From positions 3,100,001 to 3,164,000 of the forward strand of contig OZ244040.1 of NCBI GenBank assembly GCA_965215035.1: a DNA stretch of 64,000 bases, written 5' to 3'. The DNA comes from Azophilus sp965215035. Lineage in GTDB: Bacteria > Pseudomonadota > Gammaproteobacteria > Pseudomonadales > Azotimanducaceae. The notes beneath the pieces were generated by a model. That model had not been told where the DNA came from and did not search any database. It was given only the letters and a program-made list of their open reading frames with translations. Made by a program: the position numbers and the translations under genes. Shown piece after piece: positions 45,533 to 54,336 of this stretch (within the stretch, counting starts at the first letter, position 1; every line of letters starts with the position of its first letter).

Positions 45533-47785
45533 TTGGCGGCCTACCGTGTCCCTTGGCGAGAGATCGGTTTAATCGGCCTGAGTGCCGCGGCGCTCTATAT
45601 CTTCCTCGCCGTCGCATCCTATTCGCCGTTGGATCCGTCGTCCGGGTTCAGCGGCGAGCCCGGTCAAGTACGCAACTGGGTGGGTACGAGCGGCGCCTAT
45701 GTCTCCTACCTGCTGCTTACCCTGCTGGGCTTTGTTGCCTACGGAGTGCCCCTGGCGCTCGCCCTAGCGGGTTTGGTGCTGTTGAAGCCGGCGGGCACCG
45801 GCCCGGTGTGGGCGCGGGCCGCGGTACGCGCTCTGGCCTGGGCGGGCATCGCTATCTGCACCTGTGTGCTGATTCAATTGCATGCGCTGCACGACCCAGC
45901 GCTGCCAGCGGGCACCGGCGGGGCGCTCGGTGCATGGTTCGTGCAAGTGGGCCAGCCGCTTCTTGGCTCGGTCGGCCTGACGCTCATCTGTACCGCCGGC
46001 ACGCTGGCCGGTGCCCAGGCCGCCATCGGCTTCTCCTGGCTCGATGTGGCGGAGACCATCGGTCGCCACCTGTACGGGTTTGCAGCGGCGCTGGTCGGAT
46101 GGGCGCAGCGTCGCATGGAAGCGTTGCAACGCCAACGCAGGGCAAAGAAGACGGCGAAGTCCCGCGTCCAGAAGCGGCAGCGCAAGCTTGCCAAGGAGAA
46201 AACGCGCCGACGCACCAAGAAGGCACCGCATATCGAGCCGCCGGTGCCCGAACCACCGCGCCAGCAGCCGCTGTTCGACGGTGAACCGGGTGGCGACCTA
46301 CCCGCTATGGAGTTACTCGACGACGACGCGGGGGCAGACGGGCACGGCTATTCCAACGAGGCGCTGCAGGCGATTTCCCAGACGCTGGAGTTGAAGCTCA
46401 AGGACTTCGGCATCGATGCGGAGGTGGTTTCGGTGCTCCCGGGGCCGGTTGTGACCCGCTTCGAGGTACAGCCGGCCGCCGGTGTCAAGGTGCAGAAGAT
46501 CTCCTCTGTCGCCAAGGACCTCGCCCGCTCTCTAGCCGTCATTAGCGTACGCATTGTCGAGATCATTCCGGGCAAACCCGTGGTGGGCATCGAGATACCC
46601 AACGAACGCCGGGAAATCGTGCGGCTTAAGGATCTGCTCGGCTCCAAGGAATACAAGTCGGCCAAATCGCCCCTGACCCTGGCACTCGGCAAGGACATTG
46701 CCGGCACCCCCGTGGTCGCCGGCATCGAGCGCATGCCCCATCTGCTCATTGCCGGCACCACCGGCTCCGGCAAGTCGGTGGGCGTCAACGCCATGTTGCT
46801 GAGCATCCTCTACAAAGCATCGCCGGAAGAGGTGCGCCTGATTCTGGTCGACCCGAAGATGCTGGAATTGTCCAGTTACGAGGGCATTCCGCACCTGCTG
46901 GCCCCGGTGGTGACCGATATGAAACAGGCCGCCCAGGCACTGAACTGGTGCATCGCCGAAATGGAGCGGCGCTATCAGTTGATGGCCGCACTCGGTGTGC
47001 GGAACCTGGCCGGGTTCAACAAGCGGGTGCGAGCGGCGGAGCAATCCGACACGGCCATCCCGGATCCCCTGTGGGTCGCTCCGGAGACGGCCACGGATGA
47101 AACGCCGCCATCCCTGACGGCATTGCCGTACGTGGTCGTCGTTATCGACGAGTTTGCCGACATGATGATGATCGTCGGCAAGCAGGTGGAGCAGCTCATC
47201 GCCCGCATAGCCCAAAAGGCGCGCGCTGCGGGGATACACCTGGTGCTGGCCACCCAACGGCCCTCGGTGGACGTGATCACCGGGCTCATCAAGGCCAATA
47301 TTCCGGCGCGCATGAGCTACCAGGTGACCACCAAGGTCGACTCCCGCACGATTCTCGACCAGGGCGGTGCCGAACAACTGCTGGGTTACGGCGACATGCT
47401 GTTTCTGCCACCGGGCACTGGCGTGCCGGTCCGTGTGCACGGCGCCTTCGTTTCCGACGGCGAGGTGAACCGGGTGGCTTCGGACTGGAAGAAACGGGGG
47501 TCACCGGAATACGCCGATGACGTCCTGCTCGGCGGCAGCGCCGAGCCGTTTCTAGCTATTGACCAGGATCAGGCCCGGTCCGCCGAGCAGGACGACCCCC
47601 TGTACGACGAGGCGGTGGCCTTCGTCATCGAATCTCGGCGGCCATCGATCTCCTCCGTGCAGCGCAAGCTGCGTATTGGATACAACCGCGCGGCGCGCCT
47701 GATCGAGGCCATGGAGGCAGCGGGGGTGGTCTCGAGCATGAACAGCAACGGCAGCCGTGAAGTACTGGTTCCCGATCGCGATTAG
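45533..47785 (+). CDS. ftsK: DNA translocase FtsK
   Basis: About 750 residues from TTG 45533, chosen because GAGGAA lies 8 nt upstream and the membrane part follows at once; the frame is open further upstream. Four membrane helices (about 10-180), a short Lys/Arg-rich linker, then the motor: Walker A LLIAGTTGSGKSVGVNAML, Walker B YVVVVIDEFADMMMIVGKQV, and the C-terminal gamma winged helix (SSVQRKLRIGYNRAARLIEA) that reads KOPS. FtsK couples septation to clearing the terminus through XerCD. Without the long E. coli linker the length is typical. It overlaps lolA by 29 bp. Confidence 0.93.
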   Translation: MAAYRVPWREIGLIGLSAAALYIFLAVASYSPLDPSSGFSGEPGQVRNWVGTSGAYVSYLLLTLLGFVAYGVPLALALAGLVLLKPAGTGPVWARAAVRALAWAGIAICTCVLIQLHALHDPALPAGTGGALGAWFVQVGQPLLGSVGLTLICTAGTLAGAQAAIGFSWLDVAETIGRHLYGFAAALVGWAQRRMEALQRQRRAKKTAKSRVQKRQRKLAKEKTRRRTKKAPHIEPPVPEPPRQQPLFDGEPGGDLPAMELLDDDAGADGHGYSNEALQAISQTLELKLKDFGIDAEVVSVLPGPVVTRFEVQPAAGVKVQKISSVAKDLARSLAVISVRIVEIIPGKPVVGIEIPNERREIVRLKDLLGSKEYKSAKSPLTLALGKDIAGTPVVAGIERMPHLLIAGTTGSGKSVGVNAMLLSILYKASPEEVRLILVDPKMLELSSYEGIPHLLAPVVTDMKQAAQALNWCIAEMERRYQLMAALGVRNLAGFNKRVRAAEQSDTAIPDPLWVAPETATDETPPSLTALPYVVVVIDEFADMMMIVGKQVEQLIARIAQKARAAGIHLVLATQRPSVDVITGLIKANIPARMSYQVTTKVDSRTILDQGGAEQLLGYGDMLFLPPGTGVPVRVHGAFVSDGEVNRVASDWKKRGSPEYADDVLLGGSAEPFLAIDQDQARSAEQDDPLYDEAVAFVIESRRPSISSVQRKLRIGYNRAARLIEAMEAAGVVSSMNSNGSREVLVPDRD

Positions 47786-48347
47786 TTGCCTGCTCACCCC
47801 GAGTTGGGCCGATGCCCGGGACGAGTTGAGCCAGCGCCTCGCCGCGCTGGGGCATCTGGCCGCGGACTTCACCCAGCGCATCGAGGGCCCCGGGGGCGAG
47901 TTGCTCGAGGCGTCCTCCGGGCGGGTGCGGCTGCTGCCGCCTAAGTTCCGCTGGGAGGTCACGGCACCCTATCCCCAGGTATTGGTGGCCGACGAACAAG
48001 AGCTGAGGCTCTATGACCCCGACCTGGAGCAGGTAACGGTGCGGCCAATCGCCGAGCTGTTGGACGACACGCCCCTGGCCTTGCTCACCCGGGAAACGAC
48101 GATGCTTGGCGAGGCCTACGATATCGACCGGCGCGGCGGCGACAGCTTCAGTGTGCGGCCACGCTCCGAAGACGCCCTGTTCGCGGAGATTGTGCTGGCG
48201 TTCGGCCAAGCCGGCTTGACGGGCATAAGGATCCACGACCACCTCGGCCAGACAACCTTCATCCGCTTCAGCGGGTTCCAGGATAAGTCGGTGATACAAT
48301 CCGCCGACTTTGAACTGAGCGTACCCCCTGGAACCGATGTCTTTTGA
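47757..48347 (+). CDS. lolA: LolA, periplasmic lipoprotein carrier
   Basis: A 196-residue protein from a GTG inside the ftsK end. A signal peptide (MKYWFPIAISCLLTPSWADA) precedes the mature beta-barrel half (LGHLAADFTQRIEGPGGELL, GRVRLLPPKFRWEVTAPYPQ). LolA ferries lipoproteins from LolCDE to LolB. ftsK-lolA-rarA-serS is the E. coli and Pseudomonas order. It overlaps rarA by 11 bp. Confidence 0.92.
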   Translation: MKYWFPIAISCLLTPSWADARDELSQRLAALGHLAADFTQRIEGPGGELLEASSGRVRLLPPKFRWEVTAPYPQVLVADEQELRLYDPDLEQVTVRPIAELLDDTPLALLTRETTMLGEAYDIDRRGGDSFSVRPRSEDALFAEIVLAFGQAGLTGIRIHDHLGQTTFIRFSGFQDKSVIQSADFELSVPPGTDVF

Positions 48348-49626
48348 CGCGGCGAACGACGCCAGCCGACCGTTGGCCGACCGCCTGCGGCCGGTGGAGA
48401 TTGCCGGGCTGGTCGGGCAGGAACATCTGCTTGGCCCAAAGGCGCCCCTAGCCCGGCTCGTTCGGGAAGGGCGGCTGCACTCGATGATTCTGTGGGGTCC
48501 CCCCGGTTCCGGCAAGACCACCCTGGCAAAACTGTTGGCGGACCGGGCGGGCATGCGCTGGATTTCACTGAGCGCCGTGCTGAGCGGCGTGCGCGACGTG
48601 CGCGAGGCGGTGCAAAGCGCCCGGGCCGCACGCCGGCTCGGTGAGAGCACCGTGCTGTTCGTCGATGAGGTGCATCGCTTCAACAAGGCCCAGCAGGATG
48701 CGTTTTTGCCCCATGTGGAAAAGGGCACGGTTACCTTCATTGGCGCGACTACCGAGAATCCCTCGTTCGAAGTGAACGCGGCTCTCTTGTCGCGCGCCCG
48801 GGTATACGTGCTCAAGCCGCTGGACGGGGACGCCCTGCGCAAGGTTCTGGAACGGGCCGCGGCGGCATTGCAGGTGTCGATTGCCGACCCCGCCGAGGCG
48901 CTGCTTATCGAACTGGCGGACGGCGATGCGCGGCGGCTATTGAACATTCTTGAAACGGTGGCACAGCTTGCGGACGGCGTCATAGACGAAGCGCTGGTTG
49001 GGCAGGCCGCCGGAACCCGGTGGCGACGCTTCGACAAGGGGGGCGATGCCTTCCACGAGCAGATCTCCGCTCTGCACAAGGCGGTTCGCGGCAGTGCCAC
49101 CGACGCAGCGCTGTACTGGTGCTGCCGCATGCTGGACGGCGGTTGCGACCCGCGCTATATCGCGAGGCGCCTGATACGCATGGCCAGCGAGGACATCGGT
49201 AATGCCGACCCACGGGCATTGCAGCTAACCCTTGCGGCGGCGGACGCCTATGATCGGCTCGGGTCTCCCGAGGGGGAGCTCGCCCTCGCCCAGGCGGTGC
49301 TGTACCTGGCAAGCGTGCCCAAGAGCAACGCGGCCTACCGCGCCTTCGGTGCGGCCATGGAACAGGTACGCAGAACCCCCTCATACAACGTGCCGATGCA
49401 CCTGCGCAACGCGCCGACCGGGCTGATGAAGGGGCTTGGATACGGCGAGAATTACCGCTATGCCCACGATGAAGCGGGTGCCTATGCGGCCGGTGAGTGC
49501 TATTTTCCCGAGGAGCTGGCCGGGCAGCGCTACTACCAACCAAGCGACCGGGGATTGGAAGCGAAGATTAAGGCGCGGCTCGAACGCCTGCGGGCGCTCG
49601 ACCAGGACGCCCTGGCGACGCAATGA
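48337..49626 (+). CDS. rarA: Replication-associated recombination protein RarA (MgsA)
   Basis: A 429-residue AAA+ clamp-loader-like ATPase acting at stalled forks. PLADRLRPVEIAGLVGQEHL, Walker A WGPPGSGKTTLAKLLAD, Walker B LFVDEVHRFNKAQQDAFLP, FIGATTENPSFEVNAALLSR, and the C-terminal tetramer domain RRLIRMASEDIGNADPRAL. ATG overlaps lolA by 11 bp. Confidence 0.94.
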   Translation: MSFDAANDASRPLADRLRPVEIAGLVGQEHLLGPKAPLARLVREGRLHSMILWGPPGSGKTTLAKLLADRAGMRWISLSAVLSGVRDVREAVQSARAARRLGESTVLFVDEVHRFNKAQQDAFLPHVEKGTVTFIGATTENPSFEVNAALLSRARVYVLKPLDGDALRKVLERAAAALQVSIADPAEALLIELADGDARRLLNILETVAQLADGVIDEALVGQAAGTRWRRFDKGGDAFHEQISALHKAVRGSATDAALYWCCRMLDGGCDPRYIARRLIRMASEDIGNADPRALQLTLAAADAYDRLGSPEGELALAQAVLYLASVPKSNAAYRAFGAAMEQVRRTPSYNVPMHLRNAPTGLMKGLGYGENYRYAHDEAGAYAAGECYFPEELAGQRYYQPSDRGLEAKIKARLERLRALDQDALATQ

Positions 49627-49698
49627 CTTCGATGTCCGTCAACGCCATCCGGGATGGCGCCGCCGGGGCGGCCTAGCCGAGCCGAGCGGACTCGAAGC

Positions 49699-50982
49699 AT
49701 GCTGGACACCAGAATTCTCAGGAAGGATCCAGAGGCGATCGCCAAGCGCCTGCAAACCAGGGGTTTCGTGCTGGACGTCGCGGGATTTCGGGCCCTGGAG
49801 GCAGAGCGTGCGGCCCTGCAGCGGGACACGGAACGGCTGCAAGGCGAACGCAACCGCAAGTCGAAGGCCATTGGCCAAGCCAAGGCCCGGGGCGAAGACA
49901 TTGCGCCACTGGTCGCCGAGGTGGGTGGCCTTGGTGAGCGTCTGCAAGACTTGCGGGCGAAGCTGGGAGAACTCCAGGATCACTACCGGGCATTTCTGCA
50001 GACCATTCCCAACCTGCCCGACCCGTCCGTGCCAGAGGGCGAGGACGAGACGGACAACGCCGAACTCCGGTATTGGGGCAAGCTTCCGGGCTTTGCTTTC
50101 CAGCCGTTGGATCATGTGGATCTGGGCGCGGCCGGGCTCCTGGACTTCGAAGCGGCAACCAAGATTTCCGGGGCGCGCTATGTGGTTATGAAGGGGGCGG
50201 TCGCGCGCCTGCACCGGGCGCTGCTTCAGTTCATGCTGGACACACACGTGAACGAGCACGGATACACCGAACTGTACGTGCCCTACATCGTCAATGCGGC
50301 AGCACTGCTCGGCACCGGCCAACTGCCCAAGTTCGCGCACGACCAGTTCCTGCTGGCCGGTGCGGATGAAACCTACCTGGTTCCCACGGCCGAGGTGCCG
50401 GTGACCAACATCTATCGCGATACCATCCTCGATGCGGATGCGCTGCCCATGCGCCTGGTCTGTCATACGCCCTGTTTTCGCCGGGAAGCCGGCAGCTATG
50501 GCCGGGACGCCCGGGGCATGTTCCGCCAACACCAATTTGAAAAGGTGGAACTGGTGCAGATCAGCCATCCCGACCAGTCGTGGCCGGCCCTAGACGAGCT
50601 GACGAGCCATGCCGAAGCAATCCTTAAGAAGCTGGAATTGCCGTACCGGGCGGTGGTGCTGTGCGGCGGCGACCTTGGTTTTGCGGCGGCCAAGACCATC
50701 GACCTGGAAGTTTGGCTGCCGGGCCAAAACCGCTACCGGGAGATTTCCTCGTGCAGCAATTTCCTGGATTTCCAAGCGCGCCGCATGATGGCCCGGTATC
50801 GTCGTCCCGGCTCCGGCAAACCGGAGTTCGTGCATACCCTGAATGGGTCGGGCCTACCCGGCGGACGTACCCTGATTGCCGTACTGGAAAACTACCAGGA
50901 TGGCGCGGGCCAGGTCGCGGTGCCGGACGCGCTACGGCAGTACATGGGCGGAGCGGTCAAGGTCGATCTACGGCCAGGTTGA
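49699..50982 (+). CDS. serS: Seryl-tRNA synthetase
   Basis: A 427-residue class II synthetase. The N-terminal tRNA-binding coiled coil covers about 25-105; motif 2 is CFRREAGSYGRDARGMFRQHQFEK in two parts, and motif 3 SGLPGGRTLIAVLENYQDG. Start MLDTRILRKDPEAIAKRLQT is standard. It lies 72 bp after rarA, in the usual order. A tRNA-Ser(UGA) gene sits 4.4 kb downstream. Confidence 0.95.
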   Translation: MLDTRILRKDPEAIAKRLQTRGFVLDVAGFRALEAERAALQRDTERLQGERNRKSKAIGQAKARGEDIAPLVAEVGGLGERLQDLRAKLGELQDHYRAFLQTIPNLPDPSVPEGEDETDNAELRYWGKLPGFAFQPLDHVDLGAAGLLDFEAATKISGARYVVMKGAVARLHRALLQFMLDTHVNEHGYTELYVPYIVNAAALLGTGQLPKFAHDQFLLAGADETYLVPTAEVPVTNIYRDTILDADALPMRLVCHTPCFRREAGSYGRDARGMFRQHQFEKVELVQISHPDQSWPALDELTSHAEAILKKLELPYRAVVLCGGDLGFAAAKTIDLEVWLPGQNRYREISSCSNFLDFQARRMMARYRRPGSGKPEFVHTLNGSGLPGGRTLIAVLENYQDGAGQVAVPDALRQYMGGAVKVDLRPG

Positions 50983-51062
50983 TGCGCGGCGGCCGGTGCG
51001 GTTGGCGGCCCCGGGCGCTTGGAGGAGGGCGCTCGACCTAGCATCAGGCGACTGACCGCCTT

Positions 51063-51143
51063 GTTTCGCCGCCAGTGTGCATCTGCCAAGTTTCGCCGCC
51101 AGTGTGCATCTGCCAAGTTTCGTCGCCAGCGCGCATCTGCCAA
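51063..51143 (+). repeat. 27-bp tandem repeat, three copies, before cysG
   Basis: The unit GTTTCGCCGCCAGTGTGCAT plus CTGCCAA occurs head to tail three times (51063-51089, 51090-51116, 51117-51143), the third with a few changes. It ends 35 bp before the chosen cysG start. The cysG frame is open through it and would add 9-residue repeats (HLPSFAASV), which I consider non-coding. Confidence 0.85.
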
Positions 51144-51178
51144 ACTTCAGCCGTACTGGAGTCGGAACGGATTCGGTC

Positions 51179-52540
51179 GTGGACTACCTGCCGCTGTACC
51201 TGGATTTGCGGGACAACGACTGCCTGGTCGTCGGCGGCGGCGCTGTGGCGCTGCGCAAGATCGAGTTGTTGTTGCAGGCGGGTGCCCGGGTGACGGTGGT
51301 GGCACCGGAGCACGCGGATGCGGTCGGCAAACTAGCCGAGGCCGGCCGCGTCGACCTGGTGCCTCGCCACTACCGGTCGGGGGACGAGGCGGGCCGCATG
51401 CTGGTGGTTGCCGCCACCGGCGTCGACCCGGTCAATCAGTGCATTTACAAGGCTTGCCGGGCAGCGGGTGTGCTGGTGAATACCGTCGATGCCGCCGGCC
51501 TCAGTTCGGCCATATTTCCGAGCCTGGTGGACCGCGACCCGGTGCTGGTCGCCGTCTCCACCGGGGGACGCTCGCCCACCTTGGCGCGCGCGGTGCGGGG
51601 CTGGTTGGAAGCGCACCTGCCCACGGGCTTGGGTCGGCTGGCGCAATTCGTGGCCGCTAGGCGTGACCTTGTCAAACAAACGATTACGCCGATGGCGAAG
51701 CGACGCAGGTTCTGGGAGCGCGTGGTGGAGGGAGCGACCGGCGAGCTGGTGTTGAGCGGCGATTCCACAGGCGCGGAGAAGCGGTTTGCCCGGGAATTGC
51801 GAACTGCCGATGAATCCACCGGCCTGGTCGCGCTCGTCGGCGCCGGGCCGGGCGACCCGGAGCTGATCACCTTGCGCGGCCTGCGCCTGCTGCAGCAGGC
51901 AGATGTGGTGTTCTACGACAATCTGGTGAACGAACGTATTGTCGACTACGCGCGTCGCGACGCGGAACGCATCTATGTCGGTAAGCGCCGGCAGTTCGCC
52001 GGGGTTCGCCAGGAAGCGATCAACGAGATGCTCTTCGAGCACGCCTCGGCCGGCCGCCGCGCAGTACGCCTGAAGGGCGGTGACCCGCTTATATTCGGGC
52101 GCGGCGGCGAGGAGACCGAGACCCTGGCAAGCCGCGGCATCGACTGTATTGTCGTACCGGGCATAACCGCCGCACTTGGGGCGGCGAGCCAGGCGAGGAT
52201 ACCACTCACGCACCGCGACCTGGCCCATTCGGTGCGCTTCGTCACCGGCCACCGGGTGCGTGACGAGGTGAATCTGAACTGGCCCGAGTTGATCGACCCG
52301 GCCCAGACGCTGGTCATCTACATGGGCCTGCTCGGGCTTGCCGAAATCTGTGCGAAGTTGATCGACAACGGCCTGCCCCCTGATACACCGGCGTTGCTGA
52401 TCGAGCGCGCCACCTTGCCGGACTACAAGGAGGTTGCCGCACCGGTACTGAAACTACCCGCAGCGGTGGCGAAAAGTGATATTCGCGGCCCAACTATCGT
52501 CATCATCGGGCGGGTGGTCGGGCTCCGGCGCAGTTCCTAG
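51179..52540 (+). CDS. cysG: Siroheme synthase CysG (trifunctional)
   Basis: A 453-residue fusion: N-terminal precorrin-2 dehydrogenase/ferrochelatase (about 1-205; LYLDLRDNDCLVVGGGAVAL, SPTLARAVRGWLEAHLP) and C-terminal uroporphyrinogen-III methyltransferase (about 210-453; LVALVGAGPGDPELITLRGL, RRAVRLKGGDPLIFGRGGEE, VVPGITAALGAASQARIPLT). It makes siroheme for the CysI-type reductase at 6.9-8.6 kb. I chose GTG 51179 since MDYLPLYLDLRDN matches the start of E. coli CysG; the frame continues upstream through the 27-bp repeats. Confidence 0.93.
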   Translation: MDYLPLYLDLRDNDCLVVGGGAVALRKIELLLQAGARVTVVAPEHADAVGKLAEAGRVDLVPRHYRSGDEAGRMLVVAATGVDPVNQCIYKACRAAGVLVNTVDAAGLSSAIFPSLVDRDPVLVAVSTGGRSPTLARAVRGWLEAHLPTGLGRLAQFVAARRDLVKQTITPMAKRRRFWERVVEGATGELVLSGDSTGAEKRFARELRTADESTGLVALVGAGPGDPELITLRGLRLLQQADVVFYDNLVNERIVDYARRDAERIYVGKRRQFAGVRQEAINEMLFEHASAGRRAVRLKGGDPLIFGRGGEETETLASRGIDCIVVPGITAALGAASQARIPLTHRDLAHSVRFVTGHRVRDEVNLNWPELIDPAQTLVIYMGLLGLAEICAKLIDNGLPPDTPALLIERATLPDYKEVAAPVLKLPAAVAKSDIRGPTIVIIGRVVGLRRSS

Positions 52541-52796
52541 GGGGTGGCGCTGGCACCGGCTGATGCAGGCGTGCCACCATGCCGGGTGGGCGGGCTTGGG
52601 CGCAGTTCCTAGGAGGCGTCGTTCCTAGGGAGTAGGGCGTGGAGTTCCTAGGGCGTGGAGTTCCTTGGGGGGTGGGTTTCCTGAGGGGTGGCGGCAACCG
52701 AATGGAATCCTGTCTGCGATGGCACGGCCTCCCTTGGGCTTCTCGGCTGGATGGCCGGCACGTGGCACCAACCGCATGGAACCCGGCCTGCGATGG
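52533..52796 (+). repeat. CTAG-rich short repeats between cysG and tusE
   Basis: The motif GTTCCTAGG recurs at 52533 (over the cysG stop), 52605, 52621 and 52644, and as GTTCCTTGG at 52660. Further on, a 28-bp sequence CAACCGAATGGAATCCTGTC plus TGCGATGG (52695-52722) recurs with four changes at 52769-52796, ending exactly at the tusE stop. No gene is seen here. Confidence 0.75.
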
Positions 52797-53114
52797 CTAC
52801 AGGCAGTGTGTTGGCCTAGGCAGCCCGGCGATCTTGGCGGCCAGCTTGGCGGGGCTGCCTGGGAACAGCCGCAGCAGGTAGAGACTCGTCCCCTTGTCGG
52901 CACCAAGCAACTCGCGGACGCGCCCCACCAGCGGACGCATGGGCGGGCTCACTTCGTGTCTGGCGTAAAAATCGCGCAGTAACTCAATGACTTCCCAGTG
53001 GCTTTCGGTCAGAAGCACACCATGCGCCTTGGCAATCCTGCAAGCCACCTCTTTGTTCCAATCGGCTAGGTCGAGTAGATAGCCCTCCTTGTCCGTTCGC
53101 AGCCGCCCGGCCAA
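52797..53114 (-). CDS. tusE: TusE, sulfur relay protein (DsrC family)
   Basis: A 105-residue protein from TTG 53114 (TGGAG 8 nt upstream). LDLADWNKEVACRIAKAHGV, LLTESHWEVIELLRDFYARH and the tail AAKIAGLPRPTHCL carry the conserved penultimate Cys that receives sulfur from TusBCD and passes it to MnmA. The second tail Cys of true DsrC (11 residues before) is Ala here, arguing for tRNA thiolation rather than dissimilatory sulfite reduction. It starts 2 bp after tusB. Confidence 0.9.
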   Translation of the reverse strand: MAGRLRTDKEGYLLDLADWNKEVACRIAKAHGVLLTESHWEVIELLRDFYARHEVSPPMRPLVGRVRELLGADKGTSLYLLRLFPGSPAKLAAKIAGLPRPTHCL

Positions 53115-53115
53115 C

Positions 53116-53388
53116 TCATCGGCTCCAGGTGACGATGGGTTGATGCTGCTCCACGAGGCCTAGGAACCCGTCGTAGGAAACGACCTGAAAAGACGCATCG
53201 ACCCGCTCGATCAGCCCCCGGGCCTGGAGGTCGCTTTCCAGGGCGTGAAAGGTTCCCGGCACTCCGGGGTTTTGCCGCGCCGCATAGACACCGTCCTCAA
53301 TGAGCAGCAGGGCATCGCCGTCGGCCATCAGCGGCAGACAGGCTTCCAGCGCCGCTGCCTTGTTGACGATGTGCAGGGTAGTGGCCAT
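53116..53388 (-). CDS. tusB: TusB, sulfur relay protein (DsrH family)
   Basis: A 90-residue protein, MATTLHIVNKAAALEACLPL, GDALLLIEDGVYAARQN and SYDGFLGLVEQHQPIVTWSR. TusB forms a (TusBCD)2 complex. Its ATG overlaps the tusC stop by 1 bp and tusE follows directly, giving the order tusD-tusC-tusB-tusE. Confidence 0.88.
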   Translation of the reverse strand: MATTLHIVNKAAALEACLPLMADGDALLLIEDGVYAARQNPGVPGTFHALESDLQARGLIERVDASFQVVSYDGFLGLVEQHQPIVTWSR

Positions 53389-53750
53389 CAGCCAGGTACC
53401 ACCGCATCCTGGCGCGCAATGAGTGCTCGCTGCTCTTCATAGTCCAGCCACCCGACCGGCAGGCACAGGCTGGATTGCACCAGGCCCAGGCTCTCCATCG
53501 AGGCCCTGCAAACGAAAAGACGATCAACCTCGTACTCGGGAAGCGCCCGCAACACCTTGCCGACCGTGCGTTGGCCCACCCTGGAACCGTCCTGGTGGCG
53601 CAGAAGCTGGTAGACGCCCATGCCCTTGAACAGCACGCTCACCTCCTGGTCGAATACCCCCGTCACCAGAATCGACTCAAGCGTCTCCAGCGCTTGGGCG
53701 GAGACATAGGGTGCCCTTGTCAGCAGAAACAGTATGCGTTTGGAGCGCAT
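53388..53750 (-). CDS. tusC: TusC, sulfur relay protein (DsrF family)
   Basis: A 120-residue protein with RILFLLTRAPYVSAQALETL, VTGVFDQEVSVLFKGMGVYQ and LCLPVGWLDYEEQRALIARQ. It is the structural middle subunit of TusBCD. It starts 5 bp after tusD and its stop overlaps tusB by one base. Confidence 0.88.
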   Translation of the reverse strand: MRSKRILFLLTRAPYVSAQALETLESILVTGVFDQEVSVLFKGMGVYQLLRHQDGSRVGQRTVGKVLRALPEYEVDRLFVCRASMESLGLVQSSLCLPVGWLDYEEQRALIARQDAVVPG

Positions 53751-53755
53751 GGCAA

Positions 53756-54148
53756 TCAGGCGGCAAAGGTGACAAACCGGTCGCAGCCGGTGATCGCATC
53801 CACCAATTGGCCGAGACCGACGACGCTGAAGCGGGGATGCACAGTGGCCGCCGGTTTCTCGTAGCGTTGCCGCTCCTCCTCATCGAGCATGCCGCGCTTT
53901 AGCGAGTTGGCGATACAGGCGGCAAGTTCGACCCCGTGGTTCTCTTGCAGCGCAACCCAGCCGGCGTGAATGTCTTCCTCGTCCTGGGGCGCAACACCCA
54001 GGTCGCCAGCGGCCAGCACACCCTCGTGGTAGAAGAAGATGCGATGAATGGCATGACCCCGGGCGAGCGCGCCCTCGGCAAAACGCAGGGCGCTATGCGA
54101 TGCCTGGGAAGAGTAGGGGGCACCGTGCACGGCGATGGAAATGACCAT
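53756..54148 (-). CDS. tusD: TusD, sulfurtransferase (DsrE family)
   Basis: A 130-residue subunit. The active cysteine is in VELAACIANSLKRGMLDEEE, and ISIAVHGAPYSSQASHSALR plus HAIHRIFFYHEGVLAAGDLG match DsrE/TusD. It takes persulfide from TusA and passes it to TusE. I start at ATG 54148, with AAGGAG 7 nt before; a TATAAT lies about 27 bp upstream. Confidence 0.92.
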   Translation of the reverse strand: MVISIAVHGAPYSSQASHSALRFAEGALARGHAIHRIFFYHEGVLAAGDLGVAPQDEEDIHAGWVALQENHGVELAACIANSLKRGMLDEEERQRYEKPAATVHPRFSVVGLGQLVDAITGCDRFVTFAA

Positions 54149-54174
54149 GGGCAACTCCTTGGGCAACCGTGCGA

Positions 54175-54180
54175 ATTATA
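54175..54180 (-). promoter_or_regulatory. -10 box (TATAAT) before tusD
   Basis: On the minus strand TATAAT is at 54180-54175, with the AAGGAG of tusD about 16-20 bp downstream. No clear -35 is present at the right distance. It would drive tusDCBE. Confidence 0.4.
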
Positions 54181-54336
54181 GCGATACGAGCCCGGCACCG
54201 GGGCCTGCGTCGATCCTGCGCAACGCAGCGTCCTATGTCCCTTGCGGGTGCGCTTTCCGACCACGCTCGGAGCGGAAACTTGCATGGAAGGCGCCACTTC
54301 CCGTGCGTCAGCGCACCGGCCGCCGGGCGCAAACGC

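Noticed and set aside
51063..51143. Start of a CRISPR array before cysG
   Set aside because: Three contiguous 27-bp units without spacers; a simple tandem repeat.
52797..54148. Dissimilatory sulfur oxidation dsrEFH-dsrC cluster
   Set aside because: The DsrC-like protein lacks the second C-terminal cysteine and no dsrAB is in the window; with mnmA present, tusBCDE fits better.
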